The position numbers and the translations under genes are program-made. The notes under the pieces were generated by a model. The model was not told the DNA's origin, made no database searches, and saw only the letters and a list, made by a program, of their open reading frames with translations. Of a stretch of DNA of 64,000 nucleotides, positions 26,567 through 37,611 are shown in pieces. How positions within the stretch are numbered: position 1 is the first letter of the stretch; each line of letters starts with the position of its first letter. The DNA comes from Siderastrea radians. Taxonomy: Eukaryota; Cnidaria; Anthozoa; Scleractinia; Rhizangiidae. Where the stretch lies: the NCBI GenBank assembly GCA_964017195.1, contig OZ024891.1, forward strand, positions 4,893,494 to 4,957,493, read 5' to 3'.

Positions 26567-26848
26567 ATGGACAAAAATAAAAACCAGTGCAAAATCTATG
26601 AGACACATCCGTTAGCAGGGATGTTAAAGAACACTAAAGGCGACCTCACGCTTTGTGAAAAGAAAAATTTAGCTGACAGCCGATTTCATTTATATATGTA
26701 TGTAAAAAAGATTTTTCGCCAATATTTTCGAAGCAATATTTATTGTCTCTTATTCGGCACACAGTGTTGTGACACTGAGATTAGATATAACGCCGTGGAA
26801 GATCGGCATTTTAATCAAGAAAAAAGAAAAGTAATTTCGTATTTTTAA
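26567..26848 (+). other. ORF downstream of array gene 1, probably 3' UTR
   Basis: An ATG frame of 93 codons (MDKNKNQCKIYETH...) 200 bp after the stop of array gene 1. It lacks the family motifs. AATAAA-type signals only appear farther on, near 27040, so it may simply lie in the 3' UTR of gene 1. Confidence 0.15.
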
Positions 26849-27299
26849 TAACGCTATTTTTCACCCATTTTAAAGCTGAAAGTGAACAATTATGTTAATT
26901 TTTTGATAAAAGGAGGCAACCGAATTGACTTACCGAGCGGTAGGTTATTTATCTCCATCTAGGAGATATTATTTAAAGTGCCTAAATTTTCCAATCGATT
27001 AAATTTAACTTCAGAAGAAAAATGAACTTGAAAAAAACTTTTTAAATAAAATTATTAAAACCCAAGAAAATTGCCTTGTCATTGTGTACATGAATATCTA
27101 CATTTTAGTATTACCGGCAGATTTAAAATAAAAATAGCCTTCGGTTGACGTAATTCGGAAAAGTATAATTTTTAAAAATGTGAATTTCGCAGTAACAACT
27201 GATCATTTTTAAATGCCTAGCTATTAGAATCTATCGGCTTTTTTAGGTTTCAAACATTTATTACTCTCGAACTGTTTGAGATACATTCATGCTTTTCAC

Positions 27300-27560
27300 C
27301 TAATAATCACTTTTAGTTACTCCAACCATGAATATCAGGTGTTGATTGGGTTCTACCTTTTGAGTCTGTGGATAAACTCAAGTATAACTTGAGGCCGAAC
27401 CATTCAAGTGAAAACAGGCTTACTGAGTAGTACTTCCAGTAGTAGGTTAGACCTATGATGTTATTCAAGTTGGTTATAACTTTTGAGACTGAGGATAATG
27501 ATCCTAAACTATGACCATTCAAATAAACGCTGCTGAGTCTGATAGACATGTTGTGCGATA
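27300..27560. repeat. Two-unit tandem repeat (about 125 bp)
   Basis: CTTTTGAGTCTGTGGATAA...CCATTCAAGTGAAAACAGGC is followed by a diverged copy CTTTTGAGACTGAGGATAA...CCATTCAAATAAACGCTGC. It is non-coding and has the look of a dispersed satellite. Confidence 0.6.
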
Positions 27561-28082
27561 TTGGAAATTTGGGATTTTGTTTGTTTGGTTGTTTGTTTTC
27601 TAATACTTTATGCAATTGACCGCGAGAGTTGATGTAGTTGTTGTAGCTCAAGTTTGGTTTTGGTACAATTTTTATTTCCCTCGATCTTTTGCATAACAGA
27701 AGAAAGCCGATAAAGAAAAACTAATAAAAAAATGAACCAAAGAAATAAGTGAACCACAGCGACTGATAGCTCTGAGTATGGAGACAGTGCCCTTATAATC
27801 AACCGCTGATGGCTTTCTTTTTTCGTCACTTGTCTGCTTTATAAGGAGAAATAATCTGTTGTTCGTTGGATTAAGCACAGAACGTGCTCTCTGTGTGTAT
27901 TCAGAGAAGCGAGCTTGAACAAGTTGCGCAATATTTAATGGACTACCAAAACAAATGCAAATTCCATTACCAATTAGTTACATACTGTACTCGGGAAAGT
28001 TACCATCGTAAAACAAAACAGAAAATCCTTTGATCACGTATTTCTGTATGTATGTTTTATTGGCTCGCTCATATCAGGGTTG

Positions 28083-28277
28083 ATGGCGAGCACTCGAGAT
28101 TTTGAACAGTCGTTCTCCGACCTTTATTCCCCTGTATTAACCACAAAACACCTGCCCGTCAAATCAATGAGCTGTACTACCGCCGACCCATTCAAGTTTG
28201 AGCTCGCTCCTCGACGCGTGCTATCCGGCACGGTCAAACGCCCGGAATTATTGTTTTTTCAGGACGATTTAAACTAG
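28083..28277 (+). CDS. Hypothetical 64-residue ORF
   Basis: The ATG frame ends in QDDLN. Its codon use is richer in GC than the flanks, and the composition is balanced (MASTRDFEQSFSDLYSPV, APRRVLSGTVKRPELLFF). No family motif, signal peptide or membrane segment is present. It lies on the same strand as the small-gene array, between genes 1 and 2. It could be a genuine short gene, a first exon or a relic; I do not recognise it. Confidence 0.25.
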   Translation: MASTRDFEQSFSDLYSPVLTTKHLPVKSMSCTTADPFKFELAPRRVLSGTVKRPELLFFQDDLN

Positions 28278-28462
28278 ATTTACATTAATCGCGCCCAGAT
28301 TTTAACTTAGCCACATGTCCTTGGACAGTTGAAACAGTTGCAAGGCTTGAGTTAAACTGGAAAGCATCCATTTCGTTGGAATATCTATTCGGAAGGTACC
28401 GGCTGAGAGATTCAGAAGTAATTGTGATTAAAAACTAGATTTTTGTTTGGCAAAATGTTACC

Positions 28463-28696
28463 TCAGCCTCGTAGCGTAAAAAATGAATTCGTTTCGTTTT
28501 GGGAGGAACAGATACGTTGTTTGGAATGCGAAATAAGGTCATCTAGTATTCTCAGAAAGCCAACAGCGGCTAAGTAATTTGGGGAAGAAGATTCCATCCC
28601 TGTCCATGTCGAAATATTGTTATTAGAAGGCAATCCAAAAATGTACGGTGTTTTTTTTTCTTCAAATGCATCCCATTCATCTTTGTACCTATTCAA
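28463..28696 (-). other. Protein-like open frame without ATG
   Basis: About 77 codons open on the minus strand (RYKDEWDAFEEKKTPYIFG, YLAAVGFLRILDDLI) with only an internal Met. It may be an exon or transposon relic. The rest of 28700-29550 shows no other feature I can support. Confidence 0.15.
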
Positions 28697-29559
28697 AGAG
28701 CTACATCCTTAAAGGCAAATAGTAGTTTGAATGATATAAAAGCAAAACAGGCAAAGCAAACCCCTTTCTCATACCACCAGGATCGAACTTTGATGAGCAT
28801 GATTCGATTCTATCTTTTAAGTAAGAAACAAAAAAGTAACCAAACTTGTCTATGTGTCTCGCACGAGGACTCAGTGGGGCTGTAAGCTATAATATAGATA
28901 GGTATGCGTGGCACCGCATGAGATGGTTTTTTTGAGCCGTCATTTGTCAGAAATATGGTATACATTTAGCCATTTAGACTGATATAGGGTATGTTTTGCG
29001 TAGTTCTGTAAATGAATGGTAAGGATTTTTGGAGTTTTGTTAGTAAAAAGCCCGTTAACGACTCTAGCAGTTAGACATGAAAAATAATTCCTCCATGACT
29101 GCCATTTGTCTCAGTTAGATATTCAGTAGAGTGCTTTCCGCACACATCAACCACCTCCCAAATTCCAAGACGTACTTAACGAGTTTCTCTCCCCCACCCC
29201 AGAAACCATTCGGTGCATTTGCGAGCAGAGATCACTTCATAGAAGCTGTCAAGAGCGCTCTTACTTAACAACAACAAAAATAAGACAAACACTGCTACGT
29301 TGACGTAGCTTAAACCTAATGTTTGTTTCAGCAAACTGAAAAACAAACATACGCCTGTGACAGGAAACAAAGTAAGCCTTTTAAACCACTGAACCTTTTA
29401 CACTTACATAGTCCATCCTAAGACATAATTTAAAAGCAATCATAACTTTGTCATCTATCGGAGACTGTGCCAAGGTTCCCTATGATGACTCCTACAACTT
29501 TCACGATGTGCCGGGCGATTGTTATGGTAAGAAAAACAACTTTTGGAGATCACACAAAG

Positions 29560-30655
29560 TCGAGTGATGCCCGAACTTTCTCGTTATCTGTCGGAGCCTA
29601 TCGTGGGTTGAATACGAAGTTTGCTATGACGACAAATCGATTGTGCATATGGCAGTGCGCAGTGCGTAGGTGTGAACACACGGACATCGATCTAAAAATA
29701 AACTGAAAAACCGAGCGACGCCCGAAGTTTCTCGGTATCTGTCGGAGCCTCATGTGGTTTGAATTGGAAAGGTTTTCCTATATCGACTCGCTAATTACAC
29801 AAAATGGGTACAGCGTAGGTGTGATCACAATAACGAGTACTAATTAATAAAAGAAAATGAAAGGCCGAGTGTTATCCGAAGTTACTCGGCACCCGTCGGA
29901 GCCTAGCGTGGGCTGAGAACGAAAGGTTTTCGATGTCGAGTGGTCAATTATCCGGTGCACAAAATGCGCAGAGTGTAGGTGTGTTCACAATTATTAAGAG
30001 CACTAATTACTAAACGAAAAGGGAAGGCCGAGTGTTACCCGAAGCTACTCGGCACCCGTCGGAGCCTAGCGTGGGCTGAATACGAAAGGTTTCCGATGTC
30101 GACTCGCAAACATTTACCCGGTACACGAAATGCGCAGAGGGTAGGTGTGATCACAATTACGACGGCATTAATTGCTAAAAGAAAACAAAAAATTGCGAGG
30201 TCACCGGTGTTATTCGGCATCCGTTGTAGTCTAGCGTGGGTTGAATACAATGGTTTGCGATGACGACCGATCGCATTTACACGAAATGCGTAGAGCGCGT
30301 GTGGATCACAATATCGGACATCCATCCCAAACGATATTCAGTGTACAGACGAGTGATTCCCGAAGTTGCCCGGCATCTGTCGGTGCTTCGAATACGAAAG
30401 GTTTTCAACATAGACTCATCAATTTTACGGAATAACAGAGTAATACTGATATAACACAATAACAGACATCGATCAATCAATGAAACAATCAATCAATCAA
30501 TCAATTAAAAAACCAGCCGAGCTATGACCGAAGCTGTTCGGCACCCATCGGAGAATAACGCGGGTTGAACACGACGACGGTTTCCGATGACGGACACGAA
30601 AAACGCAGAGCGTAGGTGTAATCACAATAACGTACCTCAATTCTAAAATCATTAA
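29560..30655. repeat. Tandem array of about 155-bp units with conserved hairpin
   Basis: Seven degenerate units begin near 29570, 29721, 29875, 30038, 30200, 30358 and 30527. Each runs: hairpin, CGTCGGAGCCTAGCGTGGG, GAATACGAAAGGTTT, GCGCAGAGNGTAGGTGTG, ATCACAAT, then an A-rich tail. In several units GCCGAGT (29864, 30027) pairs with ACTCGGC (29884, 30047) across a 13-nt loop. In the last unit GCCGAGC pairs with GTTCGGC, keeping the stem with a changed pair and one wobble. Frames translated across it on both strands are artefacts. Confidence 0.85.
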
Positions 30656-30690
30656 CCGCCAGAAATTGTTTCTTTTTTTTTCTTTTCAAG

Positions 30691-30853
30691 TGAATGAGGT
30701 GTCCTTAAAAAACTTAACCCACGAGTTAAATAATAATTGCGCGCGTATCCCGAACGACGAAAGCTTATCAAAATTAACTTCTTTTGTCAGCGAAGTTCGT
30801 AAAACATTCGCAGCAAGCATGCAACGAATAATTGGAACTTTGTGGAATCAAAG
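30691..30853 (+). other. Candidate orphan internal exon
   Basis: A pyrimidine tract and TTTTCAAG precede an open stretch encoding NEVSLKNLTHELNNN... to ...RIIGTLWNQR, closed by CAAAG/GTGAAT, a plausible donor. The phases are non-zero at both ends, and no partner exon was found. It lies directly after the tandem array. It may be a chance arrangement. Confidence 0.2.
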
Positions 30854-32070
30854 GTGAATAATTAACTAGTTGAATCACAAAAAACTCGCGTATGGGATAA
30901 ATAAAACGTTGACGTCATGACGGGAGACCAAATTCGTGCGAAATCAATTCAGTGAAATCGACACATCTTGACTTAAGAAGAAAAATGCAAGTAATAAAAA
31001 AGTAGAATTCTACGAAAGGTGGTGAAAGACGTGATATTTTGTATTTCAAAAATCGTTCGTTGCTGAAGGGTAAATTTAAAAGTATGAGACAATAAACAGA
31101 GCTTTTTGTTCCCTTTTGGACTTAAAATTTTCGCAACAATTGAAAACCTACATTGTGAAAGAATGAATTTGGATTAAATGTCTGATTAAATATTCTATTT
31201 TAACTGACTGCGCAAAATGAACTCGACTTGCACAATTTTATGATATGTTTGCAGTTAAAAACTGAAATAAATATATAAAAAATTTAACAGACCCGCTAAA
31301 ACGTTTCATGAATTTTGCCTGGAAAAGGGAAAATATTGAGCGGGATTGAAAAAGGTTGTAATCTCTTTAATGAAAATCGCATCGAGAAAATGAAAATGTG
31401 GCTTATTTTGGACTTGTGGTTGAAAATTTGTCATGAATTAATCAGTCACAGTCTCGTAAGAAATGAAACTAAAGAGGCTTACCGCGGACTACGCTAGTAC
31501 CATTCCTTTGACGTGTACGTATTTATGGTTTATAACAGTTTTTTTTTTAATGTAGCTATAAATTGTTTAAAAAAAAAAGAAAAACGGTTGGAGTGGGTGA
31601 CTGCGTTGATTGTAGCTCCGAAAATCGTAAACCGAACCACGAATACGATGAACTTAAACTTGTGCTGTGATGTAAAGCGCACTTTAAACCTTGCGAGAAA
31701 CTTCGGGATGCGATGTAATAGGCAATTATATTTAATCATTAAAAAGAAATGTTTTTTTTTTAAAACGACGAAGTGTTTTGCTCACGTTTCAGTGACGTTC
31801 ACACAACCCTCCGTTTATATTTATCAAGGCGTTTGATGTGATGCAATGTTAAAAGCAAGTGAATTATTGATTAAAATGGACATTTTTAAACACAGCGTGT
31901 ACTGAGTCTTAATCAAACTCTCAACTTCGTTTCAAATTCGATTCGTAGCGCTCGTGAGAAGCCAGCGTAATCCAAAATTTGCGCGTTGACAATTTATTGG
32001 GATAAATCCTACATACATCATCGTAAAACCGTGAGTCTGAAAAAATAATTGTTAATTTTTATCGAGGAAA

Positions 32071-32514
32071 ATGCCCCTACGAAGGACCACGAGTTGCGAA
32101 TTCACGAGTTTTGCGCATGGTTCGGAATATCTCTCTGAGCAGGACAAAGTCAAGGAACGCCGAACCAGATCGGCTCGTAAGAAGAGCGTGCAGTGGTCTG
32201 ATGATCTCGAGGAAATACGATACTTCGTGCCGCACAGAAGCAGGAGCGAAAGCATCAGGCGAAAATTCAAGAAGGCGAAAAAGAGAGCTGAGCAATTCAC
32301 GGAGAAGCCTCTGGTGCGTGTTTTCACGAGTCTCAGTGAATCCAGAGTGAAACGATTGCGCCTAATCGGGCGACACACAAACTGCTTTTCTCTTGATTCT
32401 GGAATGCAGAGCTTTGAGGAATACAATAAACAGTGGGATCGATTATTTGAGATGTATTCAAGTCCGAATATTCACACTACAGAAGCAATGGCAACAGAAA
32501 GGGAGTCATGCTGA
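32071..32514 (+). CDS. Small intronless protein with RVxF-like PP1 docking motif, array gene 2
   Basis: Encodes 147 residues; member of the same family. KSVQWSDDLEEIRYFVP is at about residues 36-52. Next comes a strongly basic predicted helix (SIRRKFKKAKKRAEQF) and TEKPL, which align with gene 1 (KRMTKIRRKASEITDKPL). The C-terminal QWDRLFEMY aligns with gene 1's EWDKLFEI. The N-terminus is about 22 residues longer than in gene 1, and the last 25 residues are copy-specific. The start ATG at 32071 has A at -3. No convincing TATA box lies within 100 bp; AATTTATTGGGATAAA near 31990 is only a weak candidate. PP1 binding is inferred from the motif; the partner substrate is unknown. Confidence 0.75.
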   Translation: MPLRRTTSCEFTSFAHGSEYLSEQDKVKERRTRSARKKSVQWSDDLEEIRYFVPHRSRSESIRRKFKKAKKRAEQFTEKPLVRVFTSLSESRVKRLRLIGRHTNCFSLDSGMQSFEEYNKQWDRLFEMYSSPNIHTTEAMATERESC

Positions 32515-35292
32515 ATTTTGTGTTTTCATGGACAAGAGTAATGAAAACATTTAAACTATGCTGCGATTTCTGAGTTTCTGTTAAGAGTCCGAAAATGACT
32601 TTCTGAGAATCAGATCGAGGTTGTAACAAGAACAGTGAGAGTTTACCATTGAGAACATGACTACGATACAGATTGAGGAGACAGGAGTTTTTTGACTTCT
32701 TGCTTTTAGGGTCAAGATCTTTGTCTAAAAGAAAAAAAAAGGAAATCTGGAATGTAAAAGGAAAAGGAAAGACGGAAAAGGGCGGAAAGAACACTTAATT
32801 TTGCTGAAATATTCTGATTTGAGCTCCAACACAGCCGTCCTACAAATCATATTACGACTAAGAACTGAACTTCCAGGAATGTCTACTTCAGTACTGAAAC
32901 ATAGAGTGGAAAAACCCTGAATCAGAATATCTAGCTGGAACCTTCTTGAAACTTTCTATCCAAGTTTAATACATGGGACACGACTAATACTGTTAACCTG
33001 GAATCCCTTTTCTACACAAAAGAAATATGTGCCTTTATAAGATGAGGATGACCTAAAGGTCCAACAATTTTAATAATCTCTCGTTTAAATGTTTTATCTT
33101 TTATATCGACACTTGATCATAATACATGTTCGACTCGAACCTTTTATCTCTTATTTCTTGTTTTTTTCTTGTTACTCAATTTCAAAAACCTCTTTTTTTA
33201 CTTATCCACTTTAACAACATTTGAGGACTTTTCTCATTCGCCATTTTTGCATGAATAGGTGTGAAAGGTTTCTTTTTTAATTTGTTATCTTATATCAACG
33301 CATGTTGCAGATTTTGGAAATGCCTTGTCGCATGCAAGCACCCTTTTTAGCCGCTTTGAGTCAGTGTCCTGGGGCAGACTTTTCGAATACTGAGGGTTTC
33401 ATCGAATGCTGAAGGTTTGATTTTTCACTCTGAAATTTAAAATGCGTGTATCATTCGCTTTCAGCTTATATATTTAAAAAGTGTCCCCTTTTCCTTTTTA
33501 ATGGCGTTATTCTGCCATCACAAAACTGTAGTAACCGACCTCGGCTGTGCCTGAGTGAATATTTCGCCTTCTTTGTGTATGCAAGCTTCTATATATCAAA
33601 TTGTATACTTTTAAAACATTTCTATAAAAGAGGTCATGTAAAACAGAATTTGCGCAATTTGTTGCCAAATTGGCGCTATTTTACCAGATTGCGATATTTT
33701 TAGACTGTATTATTAAGTATTTATATCTGGTGGTTTCTTGTGAATTAGTCATGGTTTTCTCTTGTAAGGTTCCGATCGCTGGATGGTTTTAAGATTAAAG
33801 GTCAAAAACGATAACAGATCTGAATTGTTTAATATTTTTGATCTACTTAGCATAGCGTCCCTTAACAATTCTCCAAAAGAAAGAAAAGAAACTTCTAGAA
33901 GCATAATTAATTCGGCTTAACCCTTAAATCAGATCAATGCAAGGTCATGTAACGAGAGATTAATGCGGATATTTTTTCGACCGTGGATTACTGCTTTTTA
34001 ACGATATAAATCATGTAAATAAAATTGCTTTATGGTCGAGATAGCGCTGTTTTCATTTCCAAAAGGCCATTTGGAATTTTTCAGCTTTGAATTTCGATCG
34101 CACCTTTGAAAACACTCTTGAGGTCACGCAATTTACAGATTTTCTGTATCCAAGATCTTCTCCTTTATCTTCATTTTGATAACCAATTGGTTCTGCATAA
34201 TCGGTCCGTCGATCTTTCTGGCAGGTAATAACTGAGGTATCTTTTATAAGAAAGTTGTTTCTAATCAATAGACTTTCGTGTGACATGCGAAATTTTACAT
34301 TATGATGCATTATCCCAGAATCAGTATGTTCTACATACACTTAAAAATGCTTTATAATTACACTTTCTGTACTCCGCCCCTTCCTTCGCTATTGCCCATT
34401 TTGATTCACTGAAGTTAAACGCAACTTAATCTGGGAAATTAATCAGTCCGTTTACGTCATTGCTGTCAGTTCACGAACGTCGAATTGTAGAATTAGCTTT
34501 AAGTATCATGTAATTTTCCTGTCGGAATTTAGAGGAATTTGGCGTCTAAAAAAATCTCTTTTTAAGAAAGGTCGTCATAAATGTAACTCTCTGGGAAGAG
34601 GGAACTTATTGCGTTTGTATTAACTACTTTCGTAATTTATCATTTTATAGTAAAAAAAAATCGCATTATATCTGGCCAGTAATAACAAGTGCAAATGACA
34701 CGAGCCAACCAAATCACGCGTGCAACCGGCGCCGAGCGCGGGAAAGCATGCAACCTGCGCCACGGATGCCTCACCAAGCGCGGGAAAACTCGAGTAGTGG
34801 TGAGACAGGTCACTAAGTTTCGCTCGAGTTTTGAAAGCCATTCGAAAAGTTCGACAAACGTTACCGTACAAGACGATATTCAATCAAAGATAGTGCTTTG
34901 ATTCATCTTAGATATTGACGAAATTTCAATTCCGACCTCTGGTTAGCATTTTCGAGTATTTTTGTTATCAGCCCAACATTGCGAATTAATCTGGGTCTCT
35001 TCAGGAATAATTTATCTGACTTTTTCAGAAAACACAGTAAAGATTTATCATATTTCAGTGACTTTAATCGATTTTTTGAGATCGTTATATGTACTCAGCT
35101 GTGCTCAGGAATTAATTGAACAGAACGCACCCGGCAGCATCAGTAGAAACTTTGATCATGATCTTGAGATTAACTCAAGAACTAAGCAGCTACAAGCTAT
35201 AAATTAATGGTTTGGACAAAAGACTTGATTCAGGAAAAGGTGTTTCGTTGAGCGCAAATCGTGAAATGTCAGCATAGAATAGAATATAGATA
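32515..35292. other. Intergenic, no gene seen
   Basis: AT-rich sequence holding the presumed 3' UTR of array gene 2 and unassigned DNA. The only patch of note is GC-rich 34700-34830 (repeated GCGCGGGAAA and ACTCGAG words). No coding frame is supported. Confidence 0.4.
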
Positions 35293-35614
35293 GATCTAGA
35301 ACAGGAGCCATAATCGGGGACGGAGACCGTAAGCGCGGGGTCCACGCGGCCCCATCGAAAAAGACAAATGTGCTATTTTTAGAAAAAATTGCGCCACCCT
35401 CAACGCCATAAACGCGCGTGGCTACACGCAAATTTGCGTACAACGAGGGCGTGCTGGATATGACCAAGATGGTTATAATTATTTGATATCCGGTATGCCC
35501 GAGTACACAATTGTTTTTATTATTAAAAACGCAATCACTAATTGCTACAAAATCAAGACAGAGAAAAAAAAAAAGAGAAACTCCGAGATAAAAGGGAACA
35601 AGAATCGATCGCGA

Positions 35615-35905
35615 TCACTGACCGAAAAAGGCGCCAAAACCTTGCGAAGTGTTGCAGCGTTTCTTTGCAGAGCTGAATGAATCAATGAAACTGCTCCGAA
35701 GTGAACGTACAAGCACAAGGTCTGGGAAAAATCTCCCAATTATGGGCTCTGAAATGTAGTACGTGTTTGATTTTTCCTGAAAATTGTTGTAATCGTCGTT
35801 CAAAGCGGATTGAAGCTGTAAGATCTCACCGTTATGGCTGCGGGAGTTCAAATGAACGAGTTTGAAATCTCTCCGTTCGCACAACGCTGACAACGGAGCC
35901 ATCAT
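35615..35905 (-). other. ORF inside the hAT-like element
   Basis: 96 codons from ATG at 35905 (MMAPLSALCERRDFKLV... ending GFGAFFGQ). It lies on the same strand as the N-terminal ORF remnant at the other end of the transposon. It may be a transposon-encoded exon or captured sequence; the product is not recognised. Confidence 0.3.
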
Positions 35906-37091
35906 GTGTTTGTTTGATCGAACTGAAGACAGGATTAATAATTAAACTTGAACGATAATTACTATGCAGCTCACGGAAACAAGACTACGGAGGTGAGGAA
36001 CATAAGAATTCACCATCTTACTTTTTAAACGCAAACCACAAAAGGCAGTTTTCCTTAGTTTAGAGCCCGCCGACGGAATGGTAAAAATAACACTCAAACA
36101 ACTGTGAAAGCGATTCAACGTATTTTACATGGCATCCGACTTGTGTCTAAATGTCTGGAGCTGCTCAAGGGAACACAGATAGAGCCACAACGAGTACAGG
36201 TAAACCAGTGTCAATTTTGTGTGGTATAGCCAAAAAATGTCCAATGCTTGTTGTTCAGACTGTTGCATGATTTTTGTACTGACTCGCCATAAAAAGTGTG
36301 ACAATTTTTTTAAATGCTTCTTTCCAATTTCACTGTGCTTTATTTTGTCTTGTCTCGATATTTCGGAGTCAAAGCCTTCCGTATGAAACCTGCTGTTTGT
36401 GAAATTTTAAGAACAAGTGATTGACTGGACGATGAAAGAAATTGTAAACAAAGCGCTAAATGCTTAGAATTCTATTTCTACAGTTTCTTTTCGTCCTTAG
36501 AAATCAAGCACTCTGAAACAACTTAGATTTGTGTCTCAGTGACGTTCAGTCGTAATTTCTTCTTAATTTTGCTTCGATACAAAGTGATTTTTCTCGCCAG
36601 GTTGCTGGCAGAGAAAAATAACTTTAAAAGCTCACTCTGTCGTTGAAACCCTTGCCACATCTACTGCGCTATGTATCCCGTCTAGGTTCGTAAATTGCCC
36701 AGAAAGTAATATTAAGTACTAGGGCAGCATGGAGTTTCACTTCATCTTTCTCCTTCTCATCGACGGAAGTAGTTTTTTTTCTCTTGGTGTTTTTCCAGTT
36801 CTCTATTTTGTCGACGATTGATAACGAGAGCATTTGATTGAAAACAAGGCGCGCTTTTCACTATTCTTGGTCTTCATTATAAACATTTCTGCCATTTCGG
36901 TAAAGGCGGGCATTATTTCAGAAAACATACCCTGAGAAATCTCGACAGACATTTTCTTTGCTGACTCGGTATTTGAATATATGTTACTATTTTTCTTGCA
37001 GTGAAAAAAGTGACAACGATTTATCAGTGCGTTACTTTTCTTCAGTACGTGCTTGGAAAATCATTTTACAGTCTTTGCGCCGGGCTGTCCT

Positions 37092-37436
37092 TCAATCTCT
37101 GTACGTCCTCAGAGGAAATATATATTCGAGATGTATTTTCCCTTTTTCTGCCTGATTCGCCTTCAACTGATTTTTTCGTAGTTCGACGTCATTTTTGCCC
37201 GTAAAACGTTTCTTCCGTCTAACGGGGAAATCCTCGTCCGACATGTCCGACACATCTTCGCCACAGGACTTTTCTAAAATATTTTCACTGCCATCATCGG
37301 AATCACTTGTATAATCCTCATATCCAGAGTCACTATCCAGAAAGTTCTCCCCAAGGGCTTGCCTCAAATTAGGAAGTGACACTGATGACAGAAATTGAAT
37401 TTATTCATCTCCAACAACGGTAATTTCCGACGCCAT
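37092..37436 (-). pseudogene. Decayed transposon ORF with acidic N-terminal region
   Basis: ATG at 37436 gives MASEITVVGDE and then an in-frame TAA. The frame continues open with LPNLRQALGENFLDSDSG, acidic DYTSDSDDGSEN and a basic stretch (VRRKKRFTGKN). The ATG has good context just inside the right terminal repeat. An acidic-then-basic N-terminus is common in transposase-type proteins, but no DDE or BED residues are visible. It is read as a broken first exon of the element's protein. Confidence 0.45.
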
Positions 37437-37611
37437 TTTGTTTGTTTTTCTCTGCGCGGAGTCCTCGCAACACACACGCGCGTGTGTCACGCGCGATGGC
37501 GCAATTTTTTCTAAAAATAGCACCTTTGTCTTTTTCGATGGGGCCAACGCCAATACTGAAAATGGCAGTTAGTTACGGTCTCCATCCCCGATTATGGCTC
37601 CTGATCTAGAA

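Larger units (their letters stand above)
35301..37603. mobile_element. hAT-like DNA transposon, 2.3 kb, with 8-bp target duplication
   Basis: Terminal inverted repeats begin CAGGAGCCATAATCGGGGA at 35301 and end TCCCCGATTATGGCTCCTG at 37603, and the inverted similarity continues inward for about 110 bp (GGCCCCATCGAAAAAGACAAA). Both ends are flanked by ATCTAGAA (35293-35300 and 37604-37611). This fits the hAT target pattern nTnnnnAn. Internal sequence has minus-strand ORF remnants at 37092-37436 and 35615-35905 but no recognisable catalytic core, so the copy is probably non-autonomous. Confidence 0.85.

Noticed and set aside
29979..30492. Several open frames on both strands
   Set aside because: They fall in the tandem array, repeat the same peptides with the unit period, and follow the repeat rather than a gene.
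29560..30655. CRISPR-like array
   Set aside because: The units are about 155 bp and diverged, with no short exact repeats and unique spacers, and the genome is eukaryotic.
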